Shown here one piece after another: positions 32,207 through 43,678 of a DNA stretch of 64,000 nt (position 1 is its first letter; each line of letters opens with the position of its first letter). Position numbers and translations under genes: made by a program. The stretch is taken from positions 3,102,777 through 3,166,776 of the forward strand of contig NZ_KB900388.1 in the NCBI RefSeq assembly GCF_000378825.1, written 5' to 3'. The notes beneath the pieces were generated by a model. The model was not told the DNA's origin and did no database searches. It saw only the letters and a program-made list of their open reading frames with translations. The stretch comes from Salinispora vitiensis (GTDB lineage: Bacteria; Actinomycetota; Actinomycetes; Mycobacteriales; Micromonosporaceae).

Positions 32207-33060
32207 ACCACCGCCGTACCGGGCTCCTGCTGATCCTGCCGGCGCTGGCCACCGTGGTGCTGCTCTTCGGCGGCGGCCTCGGCTACGGGTTCGCGCAGAG
32301 CCTCGGCCTGGCCGGGTTCACCGACACACCGGTCGGCCTGGCCGCCTACCAGCGGGTGACCGACGGTCCGGCGTTCACCAACGGGCTGCTGCTGAGCCTC
32401 TGGATCTCCACCGTCGCCACCGGGCTCGCCGTCGCCGTCGGGGTCGCCGCCGCCCTGGCCCTGCGCCGCACCGCCCCGGGTCGACGCGCGGCCACCTTCC
32501 TGGCCCAGCTCGGACTGCCGGTGCCGCACCTGATCGGCGCGGTCGCGATCGGGCTGCTGCTGGCCGACTCCGGCCTGCTGGCCCGCGCCGCCCGTACGGT
32601 CGGCGTCGCGCTGCCCGCCCTGGTCGCCGACCCGCACGCGGTCGCCGTGATCGCCGAGTACGTGTGGAAGGAGGCGCCGTTCGTGCTGATCGTCGTCCTC
32701 GCCGCGCTCGGCGGGCCGGTCGCCGAGCACGAACGGGTCGCCGCCACCCTCGGTGCCCGCCCCCGGCAGGTGCTGCGGCACGTGACCCTGCCCCTGCTCG
32801 CCCCGTCGATCCTGGCCGTGGCGGTGCTGATCTTCGCCTTCACCCTCGGCGCGTACGAGGTGCCCGCGCTGCTCGGCCGCGCCTACCCGCAGCCGCTACC
32901 GGTCCTGGCCTACCAACGGTTCGCCGCCGCCGAGCTCTCCGGCCGGGCCGAGGGCATCGCCATCGCCCTGCTGATCGCGGTCATCGCCGTCGCGGCGGCG
33001 CTCGCGTACACCGGGGCCAGCCGGCGGGCCGTCGGCCGGGTGACGGGAGCGCGGCGATGA
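32203..33060 (+). CDS. ABC transporter permease (N-terminal half of YnjC equivalent)
   Basis: A 285-residue permease with six helices. The ATPase-contact (EAA) loop near residues 180-200 reads Glu-His-Glu-Arg-Val-Ala-Ala-Thr-Leu-Gly-Ala-Arg-Pro-Arg-Gln-Val, with the conserved Gly. E. coli YnjC is one chain with two such halves; here they are separate genes. GTG start in a GTGA overlap with the binding protein gene. Confidence 0.9.
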   Translation: MNHRRTGLLLILPALATVVLLFGGGLGYGFAQSLGLAGFTDTPVGLAAYQRVTDGPAFTNGLLLSLWISTVATGLAVAVGVAAALALRRTAPGRRAATFLAQLGLPVPHLIGAVAIGLLLADSGLLARAARTVGVALPALVADPHAVAVIAEYVWKEAPFVLIVVLAALGGPVAEHERVAATLGARPRQVLRHVTLPLLAPSILAVAVLIFAFTLGAYEVPALLGRAYPQPLPVLAYQRFAAAELSGRAEGIAIALLIAVIAVAAALAYTGASRRAVGRVTGARR

Positions 33061-33965
33061 CGGAAACGGGGCTGGCGACGGGATCTCGGCCGGTGCAGGG
33101 AGCGCGGCCGGTGAGCGGAGCGGGGCCGGTAAGGGGAGCGCGGCGGCCCCGGCGGCCGCTCGGTGTGGGGCTGGCCCGCCCCACGGTCCTGATCCTCACC
33201 GGCCTCTGGGTGGCGGGGCCGCTGCTGCCGCTGGCCGTGCAGGCCTTCACCGACCAGTGGTTCTACCCCGACCTGTGGCCGAACCGCTGGTCGCTGGCCG
33301 GCTGGGAGCAGGCCCTCGGGCCGCAGTCCCGCCTCGCCGAGGCCGTCGCCACCTCCATCGGCATCGGCGCCGCCGTCGCCGCCCTCGCCACCGCCCTCGG
33401 GGCCGCCGCCGGGCGGGCGCTGGCCTGGCACCGGCTGCCGGGGAGACGGTTGATCGAGCTGGTCCTGCTCGCCCCGGTACTGGTGCCCCCGTTCGCCGTC
33501 GCCATGGGCGCGCAGGTCGTCTACCTGCGCGCCGGGCTCGCCGACTCGCTCACCGGCGTGGTCCTGGCCCAGCTACCGGCGGCCACCGCGTACGCCACGC
33601 TGCTGATGTCCGGGATGTGGGCCGGGGTCGACCCCGCTCTGGAACGGCAGGCCCGCACCCTCGGCGCCGGGGCGTGGCGGGCGTTCCGCGAGGTCAGCCT
33701 CCCCCAGCTGCGCGGTGGCCTGGTCGTCGCCGCCATGTTCGCCTTCCTCATCTCCTGGAGCGACTATTTGTTGACCCTGCTCATCGGTGGTGGCGTCGTC
33801 ACCACCGTGCCGCTGCTGCTCTTCGCCACCGCCGCCGGCAGCGGCAACCAGGCCGCCACCGCGGCCATCGCGCTGGTCGCCGTCGCCCCGCCCCTGCTGC
33901 TGACCGCCCTCGCCGCCCGGCAACTCGCCGGCCGCGACACCGCCCTGCTCGGAGTCGGCCGATGA
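33057..33965 (+). CDS. ABC transporter permease (C-terminal half of YnjC equivalent)
   Basis: A 302-residue permease with six helices after a 45-residue polar N-terminus. That N-terminus contains imperfect repeats (Gly-Ala-Arg-Pro-Val, Gly-Ala-Gly-Pro-Val, Gly-Ala-Arg). The ATPase-contact loop is Glu-Arg-Gln-Ala-Arg-Thr-Leu-Gly-Ala-Gly-Ala-Trp-Arg-Ala-Phe. It should pair with the preceding permease as a heterodimer. Overlaps both neighbours by 4 bp. Confidence 0.9.
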   Translation: MTETGLATGSRPVQGARPVSGAGPVRGARRPRRPLGVGLARPTVLILTGLWVAGPLLPLAVQAFTDQWFYPDLWPNRWSLAGWEQALGPQSRLAEAVATSIGIGAAVAALATALGAAAGRALAWHRLPGRRLIELVLLAPVLVPPFAVAMGAQVVYLRAGLADSLTGVVLAQLPAATAYATLLMSGMWAGVDPALERQARTLGAGAWRAFREVSLPQLRGGLVVAAMFAFLISWSDYLLTLLIGGGVVTTVPLLLFATAAGSGNQAATAAIALVAVAPPLLLTALAARQLAGRDTALLGVGR

Positions 33966-34999
33966 CCACCGACATCACCATCGCCGACCTGGACCACACC
34001 TACCCGGGTGCCACCACGCCGACGCTGCGCCGGGTCAGCCTGGAGGTGCCGGCGGGCACCCGTACCGCCGTCCTCGGGCCCTCCGGCAGCGGCAAGTCCA
34101 CCCTCCTGTCGATCGTCGCCGGGCTGAGCACCCCCACCGGCGGCGACGTCCGGCTCGCCGGCCACAGTGTGCTGCACCAGCCCCCGCACCGGCGCGACCT
34201 CGGCGTCGTCTTCCAACGCCCCCTGCTCTTCCCGCACCTCACCGTGGCCGAGAACATCGCCTTCGGCCTGCGCATGCGCGGCACCGACCGCGCTGCCATC
34301 CGGCGGCGGGTCACCGAGCTGCTCGACGCCGTCGCGCTCCCGGGCTACGGCGAGCGGCGTAGCGGCGAACTCTCCGGCGGCCAGCAGCAGCGCGTCGCCC
34401 TCGCCCGCGCCCTGGCCGCCCGCCCCGGTGTCCTGCTGCTCGACGAGCCGTTCAGCGCCCTCGACCCGCAGCTACGCGGCGACATGCGGGCGCTCCTCAC
34501 CGAGCTGCACCGCCGGGAGGGCAGCACCACCCTCTTCGTCACCCACGACCGCGACGAGGCCACCGACGTGGCCGACACGGTCACCGTGCTCCTCGATGGT
34601 CGGGTCGCGCAGCACGCCCCGCCCGCCGACCTGTTTCGCCGGCCCGCGACCCTGACCGTCGCCCGGTTCCTGGGCGGCGCCGGCAACGCCATCCCCGGCA
34701 CCGCTTCCGCCGGCCACTTCGACTGCCCCCTCGGCCGGCTCCGCCTCGACACCGACCACCGCGGGGCGGGCCTGCTCCTCATCCGCCCCGCAGCCATCGT
34801 GGTCGGCGACCATCCGGGCGACAACGTGGTGCCGGCGACCATCACCGCCGTCACCGACCGCGGCACCCACCTCGACATCCAGGCCACCAGCGGTGGAGTC
34901 ACCCTGCAGCTCACCACCGGGCCGGCAGCACCGCTGCGCCCCGGCGACGACACCCCCCTCTGGCTGCCCCCGGCCCACCTCAGCGTGGTAACCCCGTAG
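33962..34999 (+). CDS. ABC transporter ATPase (YnjD-like)
   Basis: A 345-residue ATPase. Walker A is Gly-Pro-Ser-Gly-Ser-Gly-Lys-Ser-Thr, the Q loop is Val-Phe-Gln-Arg-Pro-Leu-Leu-Phe-Pro-His, the signature is Leu-Ser-Gly-Gly-Gln-Gln-Gln-Arg, Walker B ends Leu-Leu-Asp-Glu-Pro, and the switch is Thr-His-Asp. Residues 235-345 form a TOBE-type beta domain as in thiamine, iron or molybdate importers. Last gene of the overlapping block. Confidence 0.92.
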   Translation: MTTDITIADLDHTYPGATTPTLRRVSLEVPAGTRTAVLGPSGSGKSTLLSIVAGLSTPTGGDVRLAGHSVLHQPPHRRDLGVVFQRPLLFPHLTVAENIAFGLRMRGTDRAAIRRRVTELLDAVALPGYGERRSGELSGGQQQRVALARALAARPGVLLLDEPFSALDPQLRGDMRALLTELHRREGSTTLFVTHDRDEATDVADTVTVLLDGRVAQHAPPADLFRRPATLTVARFLGGAGNAIPGTASAGHFDCPLGRLRLDTDHRGAGLLLIRPAAIVVGDHPGDNVVPATITAVTDRGTHLDIQATSGGVTLQLTTGPAAPLRPGDDTPLWLPPAHLSVVTP

Positions 35000-35045
35000 C
35001 CAGATGAGGGGAACGGTTCGTGGTCCGGGCCCGGGTGCCCGTCGC

Positions 35046-36479
<1,434 letters not shown>

Positions 36480-36489
36480 GCTGCTCCTG

Positions 36490-37506
36490 TCACGGTCGGG
36501 TCTCGGTGGCGGGCTCGGCGGTGGGGTGCAGCCAGCAGGCGACGGTGCGGCCGGCGTGGCTGTCGGCGGGTCGGCCCAGGGGTGGCAGCCGGCTGCGGCA
36601 CACGTCGAGGGCGTACGGGCAGCGAGGGTGGAAAGCGCAGCCGGTGGGCATCGCCCGGAGGTCGGGCGGGGATCCAGGAATGCCGGTGAGGGTACGTAGC
36701 GGCCCTCGCAGGGCGGGGAATGACTGCAGCAGGCCCTCGGTGTACGGGTGCAGGGCCTGCTGGTAGAGCCGATCACTCGCGGCCTGCTCGACGACGCGAC
36801 CGCCGTACATGATGGCGATGTGGTCGGAGAATTCGACCAGTAACGACAGGTCGTGGGTGATGAACAGGACGGCGAATTCGAGCCGCTGACGCAGCTGCGC
36901 GAGCTCGCCGAGAATCTGCCGCTGCATGACCACGTCCAGTGCGGTGGTCGGTTCGTCCATGATGACCAGCTGCGGTTCGAGCAACAGTGCCATCGCGATC
37001 ATTACCCGTTGCCGCATGCCGCCGGAGAGCTGGTGTGGGTAGGCGTCCAGCCGGTCCGCTGGGATGCCGACCAGCCGCAGGACCTCTTGGGCCCGCTCGC
37101 GCCGCCCGACGGCGGTGCTGGTCGGCCGGTGTGCCTTGAGCACGTCCAGCAGCTGGGTGGAGATCCGGTGCACGGGATTGAGCGAGTTCATGGCGCCCTG
37201 GAACACCACGGCCGTCTCGGCCCAGCGGAAGCGGCGCAGTTGCGCGGGCGTCATGGCCAGCACATCCACCGGGGCACCGGCCGGCGGATGGTAGATCACC
37301 TGCCCGCCGGTCACCACTCCGGGCGGGGGTAGCAGCCGGGTCAGCCCGTAGGCCAGGGTGGACTTGCCGCTGCCACTCTCGCCGGCGAGGCCGAGCACCT
37401 GGCCCCGGTGCAGGGTCAGGTCCACGTCGCGGACCGCGCGGACCGCCGTCTCCCCCACGCCGTAGTCAACGCAGAGGTTGCGGATCTCCAGCACCGGGCT
37501 ACTCAC
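36490..37506 (-). CDS. Opp/Dpp-type ABC transporter ATPase (OppD position)
   Basis: A 338-residue ATPase of the peptide/nickel/oligosaccharide class. Walker A is Gly-Glu-Ser-Gly-Ser-Gly-Lys-Ser-Thr, the signature is Leu-Ser-Gly-Gly-Met-Arg-Gln-Arg, Walker B ends Ile-Met-Asp-Glu-Pro, the switch is Thr-His-Asp. The C-terminal part has the family's Cys cluster (Gly-Cys-Ala-Phe-His-Pro-Arg-Cys-Pro with later Cys), which holds an Fe-S cluster in some relatives. GTG start overlapping the preceding permease by 8 bp. Confidence 0.93.
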   Translation of the reverse strand: MSSPVLEIRNLCVDYGVGETAVRAVRDVDLTLHRGQVLGLAGESGSGKSTLAYGLTRLLPPPGVVTGGQVIYHPPAGAPVDVLAMTPAQLRRFRWAETAVVFQGAMNSLNPVHRISTQLLDVLKAHRPTSTAVGRRERAQEVLRLVGIPADRLDAYPHQLSGGMRQRVMIAMALLLEPQLVIMDEPTTALDVVMQRQILGELAQLRQRLEFAVLFITHDLSLLVEFSDHIAIMYGGRVVEQAASDRLYQQALHPYTEGLLQSFPALRGPLRTLTGIPGSPPDLRAMPTGCAFHPRCPYALDVCRSRLPPLGRPADSHAGRTVACWLHPTAEPATETRP

Positions 37507-38560
37507 GGGACGACCTCCTCGTCGTGGTCGGCCGGCGCCGCTGCCGACGTGGTTGACGACTTTGTGGCGGTGCCGACGCGAGGACCGGGGTGAAGCCGGT
37601 CCGCATCCGGACGGTGCGGCCGTCGGGAGTCCGGATCGGTCCGCTGCCTGAGGTACGAAGCCGAGGGCTGACCAGTTCGTCGATGCCGAAGTTGACCAAC
37701 GCGAGGGCGGTGCCGAGCAGCGCGATGGCCAGGCCCGCGGGTACGAACCACCACCAGGCGCCCTGCGCGAGGGCCTGTTGGCTCTGGGCCCAGTAGAGGA
37801 TGGTGCCCCAGTTCCACGGGGAGATGGACGAGATTCCGATGAAGGCCAGGGTGATCTGCGACATCACCGCGAAGATCACGGTGCCGATGAAGCCCGAGGA
37901 GATCACCGCGGTCAGGTTCGGCAGGACCTCGAAGGCGATGATGCGCCAGGTCGACTCGCCGGTGGCGCGGGCGGCCTCGACGAAGTCCCGGCGACGCAGC
38001 GACAGGGTCTGCGCGCGCAGCACCCGGGCCCCCCAGGCCCAGGATGTGAGCCCGATGAGCAACGCGATGGTCAGGTCACCGGACTCGGGAATGGCGGCGG
38101 AGACGATGATGATCAGAGGTAGCGCCGGGATCACCAGGAACACGTTGGACAGCACCGAGAGGCTCTCGTCAGCGACACCGCCGAGGTGGCCGGCGGTAAC
38201 ACCTACGACGACCGCGAGCAGCGTGGCCACGATGCCGGCGGTGAAGCCGACCAGCAGCACCCCCCGGGTGCCGACCAGAACCTGGCTGAAGATGTCCTGC
38301 CCGAGGTGTGTCGTGCCGAACCAGTGCTGGCCGGAGGGCGGTTGCAACAGGTCGGCGCTGCGGCGGCCGGGGTCGTACGGGGCCAGCCAGGGACCGATGA
38401 CCGCGACTACGGCGAAGAACCCGAGGGTGATCAGCCCCGTCATGGCCTTACGGTTGCGCAGCAGCGGGAGTCGCCGCCCGGGGCGGTGGCGCACTCCGGT
38501 GCCGACCGTCGCGGGGCCGGCCGGGGTGGCGGCGTCAACGGTGCCGGCAGGGACAGCCAT
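37499..38560 (-). CDS. Opp/Dpp-type ABC transporter permease (OppC position)
   Basis: A 353-residue permease with six helices, including the N-terminal OppC module (Gly-Pro-Trp-Leu-Ala-Pro-Tyr-Asp-Pro, Trp-Phe-Gly-Thr-Thr-His-Leu-Gly-Gln-Asp). The ATPase loop is Phe-Val-Glu-Ala-Ala-Arg-Ala-Thr-Gly-Glu-Ser. The last 55 residues are a polar, Arg-rich extension not usual in OppC. It lies between oppB and oppD in the cluster. Confidence 0.93.
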   Translation of the reverse strand: MAVPAGTVDAATPAGPATVGTGVRHRPGRRLPLLRNRKAMTGLITLGFFAVVAVIGPWLAPYDPGRRSADLLQPPSGQHWFGTTHLGQDIFSQVLVGTRGVLLVGFTAGIVATLLAVVVGVTAGHLGGVADESLSVLSNVFLVIPALPLIIIVSAAIPESGDLTIALLIGLTSWAWGARVLRAQTLSLRRRDFVEAARATGESTWRIIAFEVLPNLTAVISSGFIGTVIFAVMSQITLAFIGISSISPWNWGTILYWAQSQQALAQGAWWWFVPAGLAIALLGTALALVNFGIDELVSPRLRTSGSGPIRTPDGRTVRMRTGFTPVLASAPPQSRQPRRQRRRPTTTRRSSRE

Positions 38561-38564
38561 CTCC

Positions 38565-39541
38565 TCAGCCCTCCTTGCGGGTACGCGGGTCGAGTGCGAG
38601 GTACGCCAGGTCGGCGAGCAGGTTCGCCACCAGCACCGAGACTGTGATGATCAGAAATATGCCCTGTAGGAGGGGGTAGTCCTTGGCGCCGACCGCCTGG
38701 AAGAGCTGGAAGCCCAGGCCGGGGTAGGAGAAGACGATCTCCACCAGCAGGGTGCCGCCGACGATGAAGCCGAGGGACAGCGCGAAGCCGGAGATGTTGG
38801 GTAGCAGCGCGTTGCGCGCGGCGTAGTGCAGGGCGACCCGGCGTTCACCGAGGCCCTTGGCGTGGGCGACGGTGATGTAGTCCTCGGCGGCGACGGTGAC
38901 CATCATGTTGCGCATGCTGAGCACCCAGCCGCTCATTGAGGAGACCAGGATGGTGGCCGCCGGCAGCAGGCTGTGCTGTAGCGCGCTGCCGAGGAAGATG
39001 GTGTCGAAGGCGGGTACCAGGCCGGGTTCGTAGCCACCCGAGGACGGGAAGAAGCTGCCGGGGCCGGTGAGCAGGGCGATCGCGACGAGCCCGAGCCAGA
39101 AGTACGGGATCGAGGAGAGGAACGTGGTGACCGGCAGCAGCCCGTCCAGCCAGGAGCCACGCCGCCAGCCGGCCAGGACGCCCAGCCCGGTGCCGAGGGC
39201 GAAGCTGACCAACGTAGTGATGCCGACCAGCGCGACGGTCCAGGGCAGCGCGTTCCCGATCACGTCGGAGACCGGGGTCGGGAAGAAGGTGAAGGAGAGT
39301 CCGAGGTCACCACGGAGCAACTGCGCCCAGTAGTCAACGTACTGCCCCCAGAGGCTCCGCTCCTGGTCGAGCCCGAACAGCACGTACAGCGAGTCGATGG
39401 CGTCGGCGCTCAGTTGCCCCTGGTAGCGGGCGATCAGGGAGCGGACCGGGTCACCGGGGATGAGCCGGGGCAGGAAGAAGTTGATGGTGATGGCGGCCCA
39501 GACGGTGAAGAGGTAGAAGGCGAGCCGCTGCAGCAGGAACC

Positions 39542-39545
<4 letters not shown>
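38565..39545 (-). CDS. Opp/Dpp-type ABC transporter permease (OppB position)
   Basis: A 326-residue permease with six helices. It begins [10 protein letters not shown], as OppB proteins do, and has [11 protein letters not shown]. The ATPase loop includes [11 protein letters not shown]. The GTG start overlaps the oppF-like stop by 4 bp, so the earlier in-frame Met is not used. Confidence 0.93.
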
Positions 39546-40612
<1,067 letters not shown>

Positions 40613-40636
40613 CTGGGCTCCTTCGCCCGGGCGGGC

Positions 40637-40684
40637 CGGACGCGGGCGCGGGGCCCACTAGGACGAGGTCCCGCACCCGGTCCG
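40637..40684 (-). terminator. Intercistronic hairpin after the binding-protein gene
   Basis: 40637-40652 pairs with 40670-40684 over 15 base pairs with one bulge and one G-U pair. It lies between the binding-protein stop and the OppF start. Such hairpins usually allow more binding protein than transporter to be made. Confidence 0.55.
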
Positions 40685-40687
40685 CGC

Positions 40688-42364
40688 TCAGGAGGTGGGG
40701 GTGAGACGCAGCAGCACGTCCAGGGCGCTGGGTTGGGTCGGCTGCGCGGACGCGTAGGGGTCGGCGTCACTCGGCCAGCCGGTCCAGTTCCTGGTGACGT
40801 ACGCGCCGCCGACATTGCCGGCTCCGGCCGGCAGCATCGGCGCCTGCTCGACCATGATCGTCTGGAGGGTGTTCAGGGCCGCGGTCCGGCTGGCGTCGTC
40901 GGTGGCCTCGGCGTAGTTCCGCAGCGCCCGCGTCGCCTCCGGGCTGTCAAACCGGCCGAAGTTGCCCTGCTGGGAGACGGTTCCGATCGGCTTGAGCAGC
41001 GCGCCATCCATGATCGTCCGGTAGAGGTCGTAGGGGGTGGCACCCGAGTCCGTCCAGCGGAAGGTGCCCTCGAAGGTGCCCTCCTCGACGGACTTCTGCC
41101 ATGCCTCGGTGTTGGCCTTGTCGACGGTGGCGGCGATGCCGATCGTGGACAGGTTGTCCTTCACGATCTCCAGGCTGGTGATGTAGTCGGACCAGCCGGC
41201 CGGGTCGCTGAGCTTGATGGTGACCGGCTCACCGGACGGGTCGCGCAGCGTGTCGCCGTCGAACCGGAAGCCGGCGTCGGTCAGCACCTTCTTCGCGCCG
41301 GCCACGTCGACCTGGTACGTGCGGCCCTTGTACTCGGGGGCGATGAACGGTTCACCGGCCGGGGTGGGGATGCCGGTCACCGAGGTCACCTCGGGCTGGA
41401 ACCAGCCGGCCGAGGCCTGCACGAAGATGTCATTGCGGTTGATCACCATGTTCATTGCCCGGCGCAGTGCCGGGTTGTCGAACGGTTTACGGGTGGTGTT
41501 GATCCACAGGCCGTGCACGCCCAGCGCCGGCGCCGCCCACACCTTGTTGTGTTCCGGGTCCTTGGCGACGAAGACCGTCTGGTAGTTGGGGATGAAGACG
41601 AAGCTCCACTCCGACTCGCCGTTGGCCAGGGCGGTCGTCTGCGCGTTGTTGTCGTTGTACGAGGTGTAGCGCAACTCCTTGACCTTCGGCAGGTCCTGCC
41701 AGTAGCCGCCGTCGCGCAGGGTGAGGGTGGTGGTCTGCGGGGTGAAGGATTTCAACGTGTAGGGGCCGCTGCCGACCGGCTCGGCGTTGAGGTCGGTGGC
41801 CGGGTCCTCGACCGCGGACCAGATGTGCTTCGGCACGATCGGGATCGAACCGAGGACCTTGGTCTGGTTGACGAACTGCGACGCGCCGAAGGTGACGGTC
41901 ACCTGGTTACCGCTGGTGGTGATCGAGGAGAACGGCAGGGCGTTGAGGTTCAACGCCTCATTGTTCTTGATCATGTCAAGCGTGAACGCGACGTCGTCGG
42001 CGGTCAGCTGCTGCCCGTCCGACCAGGTGGCGTTCTCCCGGATGGTCAGGGTGAGGGTGCGGTAGTCGGACGACCACTCCCACTTCGTGGCCAGCCACGG
42101 CCGGGCGGGCTCGGCGGGACGGGCCAGATTGGTCATGGCGAGCGGCTCGTAGAGCGTCCACCGGTAGCCGAGAGCCGCCGCCGAGGAGGACTCAAGGAAC
42201 GGGTTGTGATTCTCAGTCTGCGGGCCACTCGGCATGCCGATGTTGAGTACCGTCACGCCTTCGTCCTGGGCGCGGGTGTTCGCGGTCTCGCCGCAACCGA
42301 CGAGCGCGGTGGTGGCGACGGTGCCGGCGAGCGCGATGGCAAGGAAACGACGTCTGTCGATCAT
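40688..42364 (-). CDS. Solute-binding lipoprotein, family 5 (Opp/Dpp type), likely oligosaccharide-binding
   Basis: A 558-residue extracellular binding protein. Lipoprotein signal: Met-Ile-Asp-Arg-Arg-Arg-Phe-Leu, hydrophobic stretch, lipobox Ala-Leu-Val-Gly-Cys. The family 5 fold shows [15 protein letters not shown] and [12 protein letters not shown]. The setting (GH1 enzyme, GH9 cellulase, LacI regulator) argues for cello-oligosaccharides rather than peptides, as known for similar Thermotoga proteins. AGGGAG precedes the ATG at 42364; the much longer open frame upstream is spurious. Confidence 0.92.
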   Translation of the reverse strand: MIDRRRFLAIALAGTVATTALVGCGETANTRAQDEGVTVLNIGMPSGPQTENHNPFLESSSAAALGYRWTLYEPLAMTNLARPAEPARPWLATKWEWSSDYRTLTLTIRENATWSDGQQLTADDVAFTLDMIKNNEALNLNALPFSSITTSGNQVTVTFGASQFVNQTKVLGSIPIVPKHIWSAVEDPATDLNAEPVGSGPYTLKSFTPQTTTLTLRDGGYWQDLPKVKELRYTSYNDNNAQTTALANGESEWSFVFIPNYQTVFVAKDPEHNKVWAAPALGVHGLWINTTRKPFDNPALRRAMNMVINRNDIFVQASAGWFQPEVTSVTGIPTPAGEPFIAPEYKGRTYQVDVAGAKKVLTDAGFRFDGDTLRDPSGEPVTIKLSDPAGWSDYITSLEIVKDNLSTIGIAATVDKANTEAWQKSVEEGTFEGTFRWTDSGATPYDLYRTIMDGALLKPIGTVSQQGNFGRFDSPEATRALRNYAEATDDASRTAALNTLQTIMVEQAPMLPAGAGNVGGAYVTRNWTGWPSDADPYASAQPTQPSALDVLLRLTPTS

Positions 42365-42438
42365 GACTCCCTGCGTTTCTCCGGCCGGGGGCCGGGGGGA
42401 ATGGTGCCGGGGAATGAACCAGGGCCGTTGGTGCGACA

Positions 42439-43437
42439 TCAGGCGACGGTGGATTGACGAACGGTGAGGGTGGTGGGGATGACCACCGGCGCCGTTGGCA
42501 GCGGTATCCCGTTGAAGTGGTTCAGCAACGCGCGCGCGGCAACCGCACCCATCTCGCGAACGGGTTGGCGCACCGCGGTCAGTGGCGGCTCGGTCTGCGC
42601 CGCCAGCGGTAGGTCGTCGAAGCCGACCACGGCCACGTCGGCCGGAACCCGCCGGCCGTTCTCCCGGAGCACCCGCAACGCCCCGGCCGCCATCACGTCG
42701 TTGTGCGCGAAGACGGCGTCGAAGTCGAGCCCCTCGGCGACCGCGCGGCCGGCCAACGCCTGCCCGCACTCGTACGTGAAGGCGCCCTCGAAGAGGAGCG
42801 CCGGGTCCAGCCGCGCACCGGCGGCGGCGTAGCCGTCGGTGAAGCCGCCCAGGCGCTCCTGGACACAGCCGAAGCGGTACGGCCCGGCGATAACCAGGGG
42901 CCGTCGCCGGCCGAGCCCGACCAGGTGCTCGGCGGCCGCCCTCGCCCCCGCCCGGTTCGTGGTGCCGACCGAGGGGAACCTTGGCTCGTGTCCCCGGTCG
43001 TCGATCAGCACCACCGGCAACCCCTGGTCGTGCAGCTCGGCGATGTAGTCGAGGGTTCCCTCGGGCTCGATGACCAACAGCCCGTCGAAGGACTTCGCCG
43101 ACACGTGGGTGGCGAACTGCCGCATCGACTCCACGCCCCGGTTGCAGGTGGACAGCAGCAGCCCGTACCCCTCGCTCTCCACCGCATCCACGGCGCCCTG
43201 GAGCACCTGGCCCACCCAGGGCCAGGCGAGCGAGGGGACGAGCATCCCGACGACCCGGGTGGAGCCACGGGCGAGGTTGACAGCGCGGGCACTGGGGACG
43301 TAACCGAGCTCGTCGATCACAGCCCGGACTCGCGCCGCCGTGACCTCGTCGAGCTCCCCCTTGCCGTTGATGACCCGGGAGACGGTGGTTTTGCTGACAC
43401 CCGCCCGGAGCGCAACATCCGCGATGGTGATTGGCAC
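42439..43437 (-). CDS. LacI-family transcriptional regulator
   Basis: A 332-residue repressor. The N-terminal helix-turn-helix and hinge read [20 protein letters not shown]. The remainder is a periplasmic-binding-like sugar domain with [12 protein letters not shown]. I chose the GTG at 43437, 8 bases after AAGGA; an ATG at 43446 is possible. It is the first gene of the minus-strand importer cluster and probably represses it and the divergent cellulase until a beta-glucoside binds. Confidence 0.93.
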   Translation of the reverse strand: MPITIADVALRAGVSKTTVSRVINGKGELDEVTAARVRAVIDELGYVPSARAVNLARGSTRVVGMLVPSLAWPWVGQVLQGAVDAVESEGYGLLLSTCNRGVESMRQFATHVSAKSFDGLLVIEPEGTLDYIAELHDQGLPVVLIDDRGHEPRFPSVGTTNRAGARAAAEHLVGLGRRRPLVIAGPYRFGCVQERLGGFTDGYAAAGARLDPALLFEGAFTYECGQALAGRAVAEGLDFDAVFAHNDVMAAGALRVLRENGRRVPADVAVVGFDDLPLAAQTEPPLTAVRQPVREMGAVAARALLNHFNGIPLPTAPVVIPTTLTVRQSTVA

Positions 43438-43467
43438 TGACCGCATCCTTGTCAAGCGCTGAATGAG

Positions 43468-43497
43468 CCCGAAACCGGTTCCGGAATCGGTTTCGGG
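43468..43497. promoter_or_regulatory. Palindromic operator for the LacI regulator
   Basis: CCCGAAACCG and CGGTTTCGGG are perfect inverted arms at 43468-43477 and 43488-43497. The left part alone, GAAACCGGTTCC, and the right, GGAATCGGTTTC, look like two LacI half-palindromes. The site is 31 bases before the regulator start and in front of the divergent GH9 gene. Confidence 0.7.
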
Positions 43498-43612
43498 CAG
43501 TCAACACCCGTGAAATGCGTCACGTCAATAACAGGAAGGTAACGGAAGAAGTTTCCTCGCCATCTCTTCTCAGCGCCGCCCCAGGCGTGGTTTCATCGGC
43601 ACACCTGAGTTC

Positions 43613-43626
43613 GTGGAGCGCTCCCA
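43613..43626. promoter_or_regulatory. CebR/CelR-like operator before the cellulase gene
   Basis: GTGGAGCGCTCCCA differs at only the first two positions from the known 14-bp CebR box TGGGAGCGCTCCCA of Streptomyces and Thermobifida. It lies 53 bases before the GH9 start codon. The match implies cellobiose-linked repression, possibly by a CebR protein encoded elsewhere. Confidence 0.72.
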
Positions 43627-43678
43627 CGCCGCCGACACCCCACCCGGCACCACCACCACCAGGATCGAGAGGAGCCTC

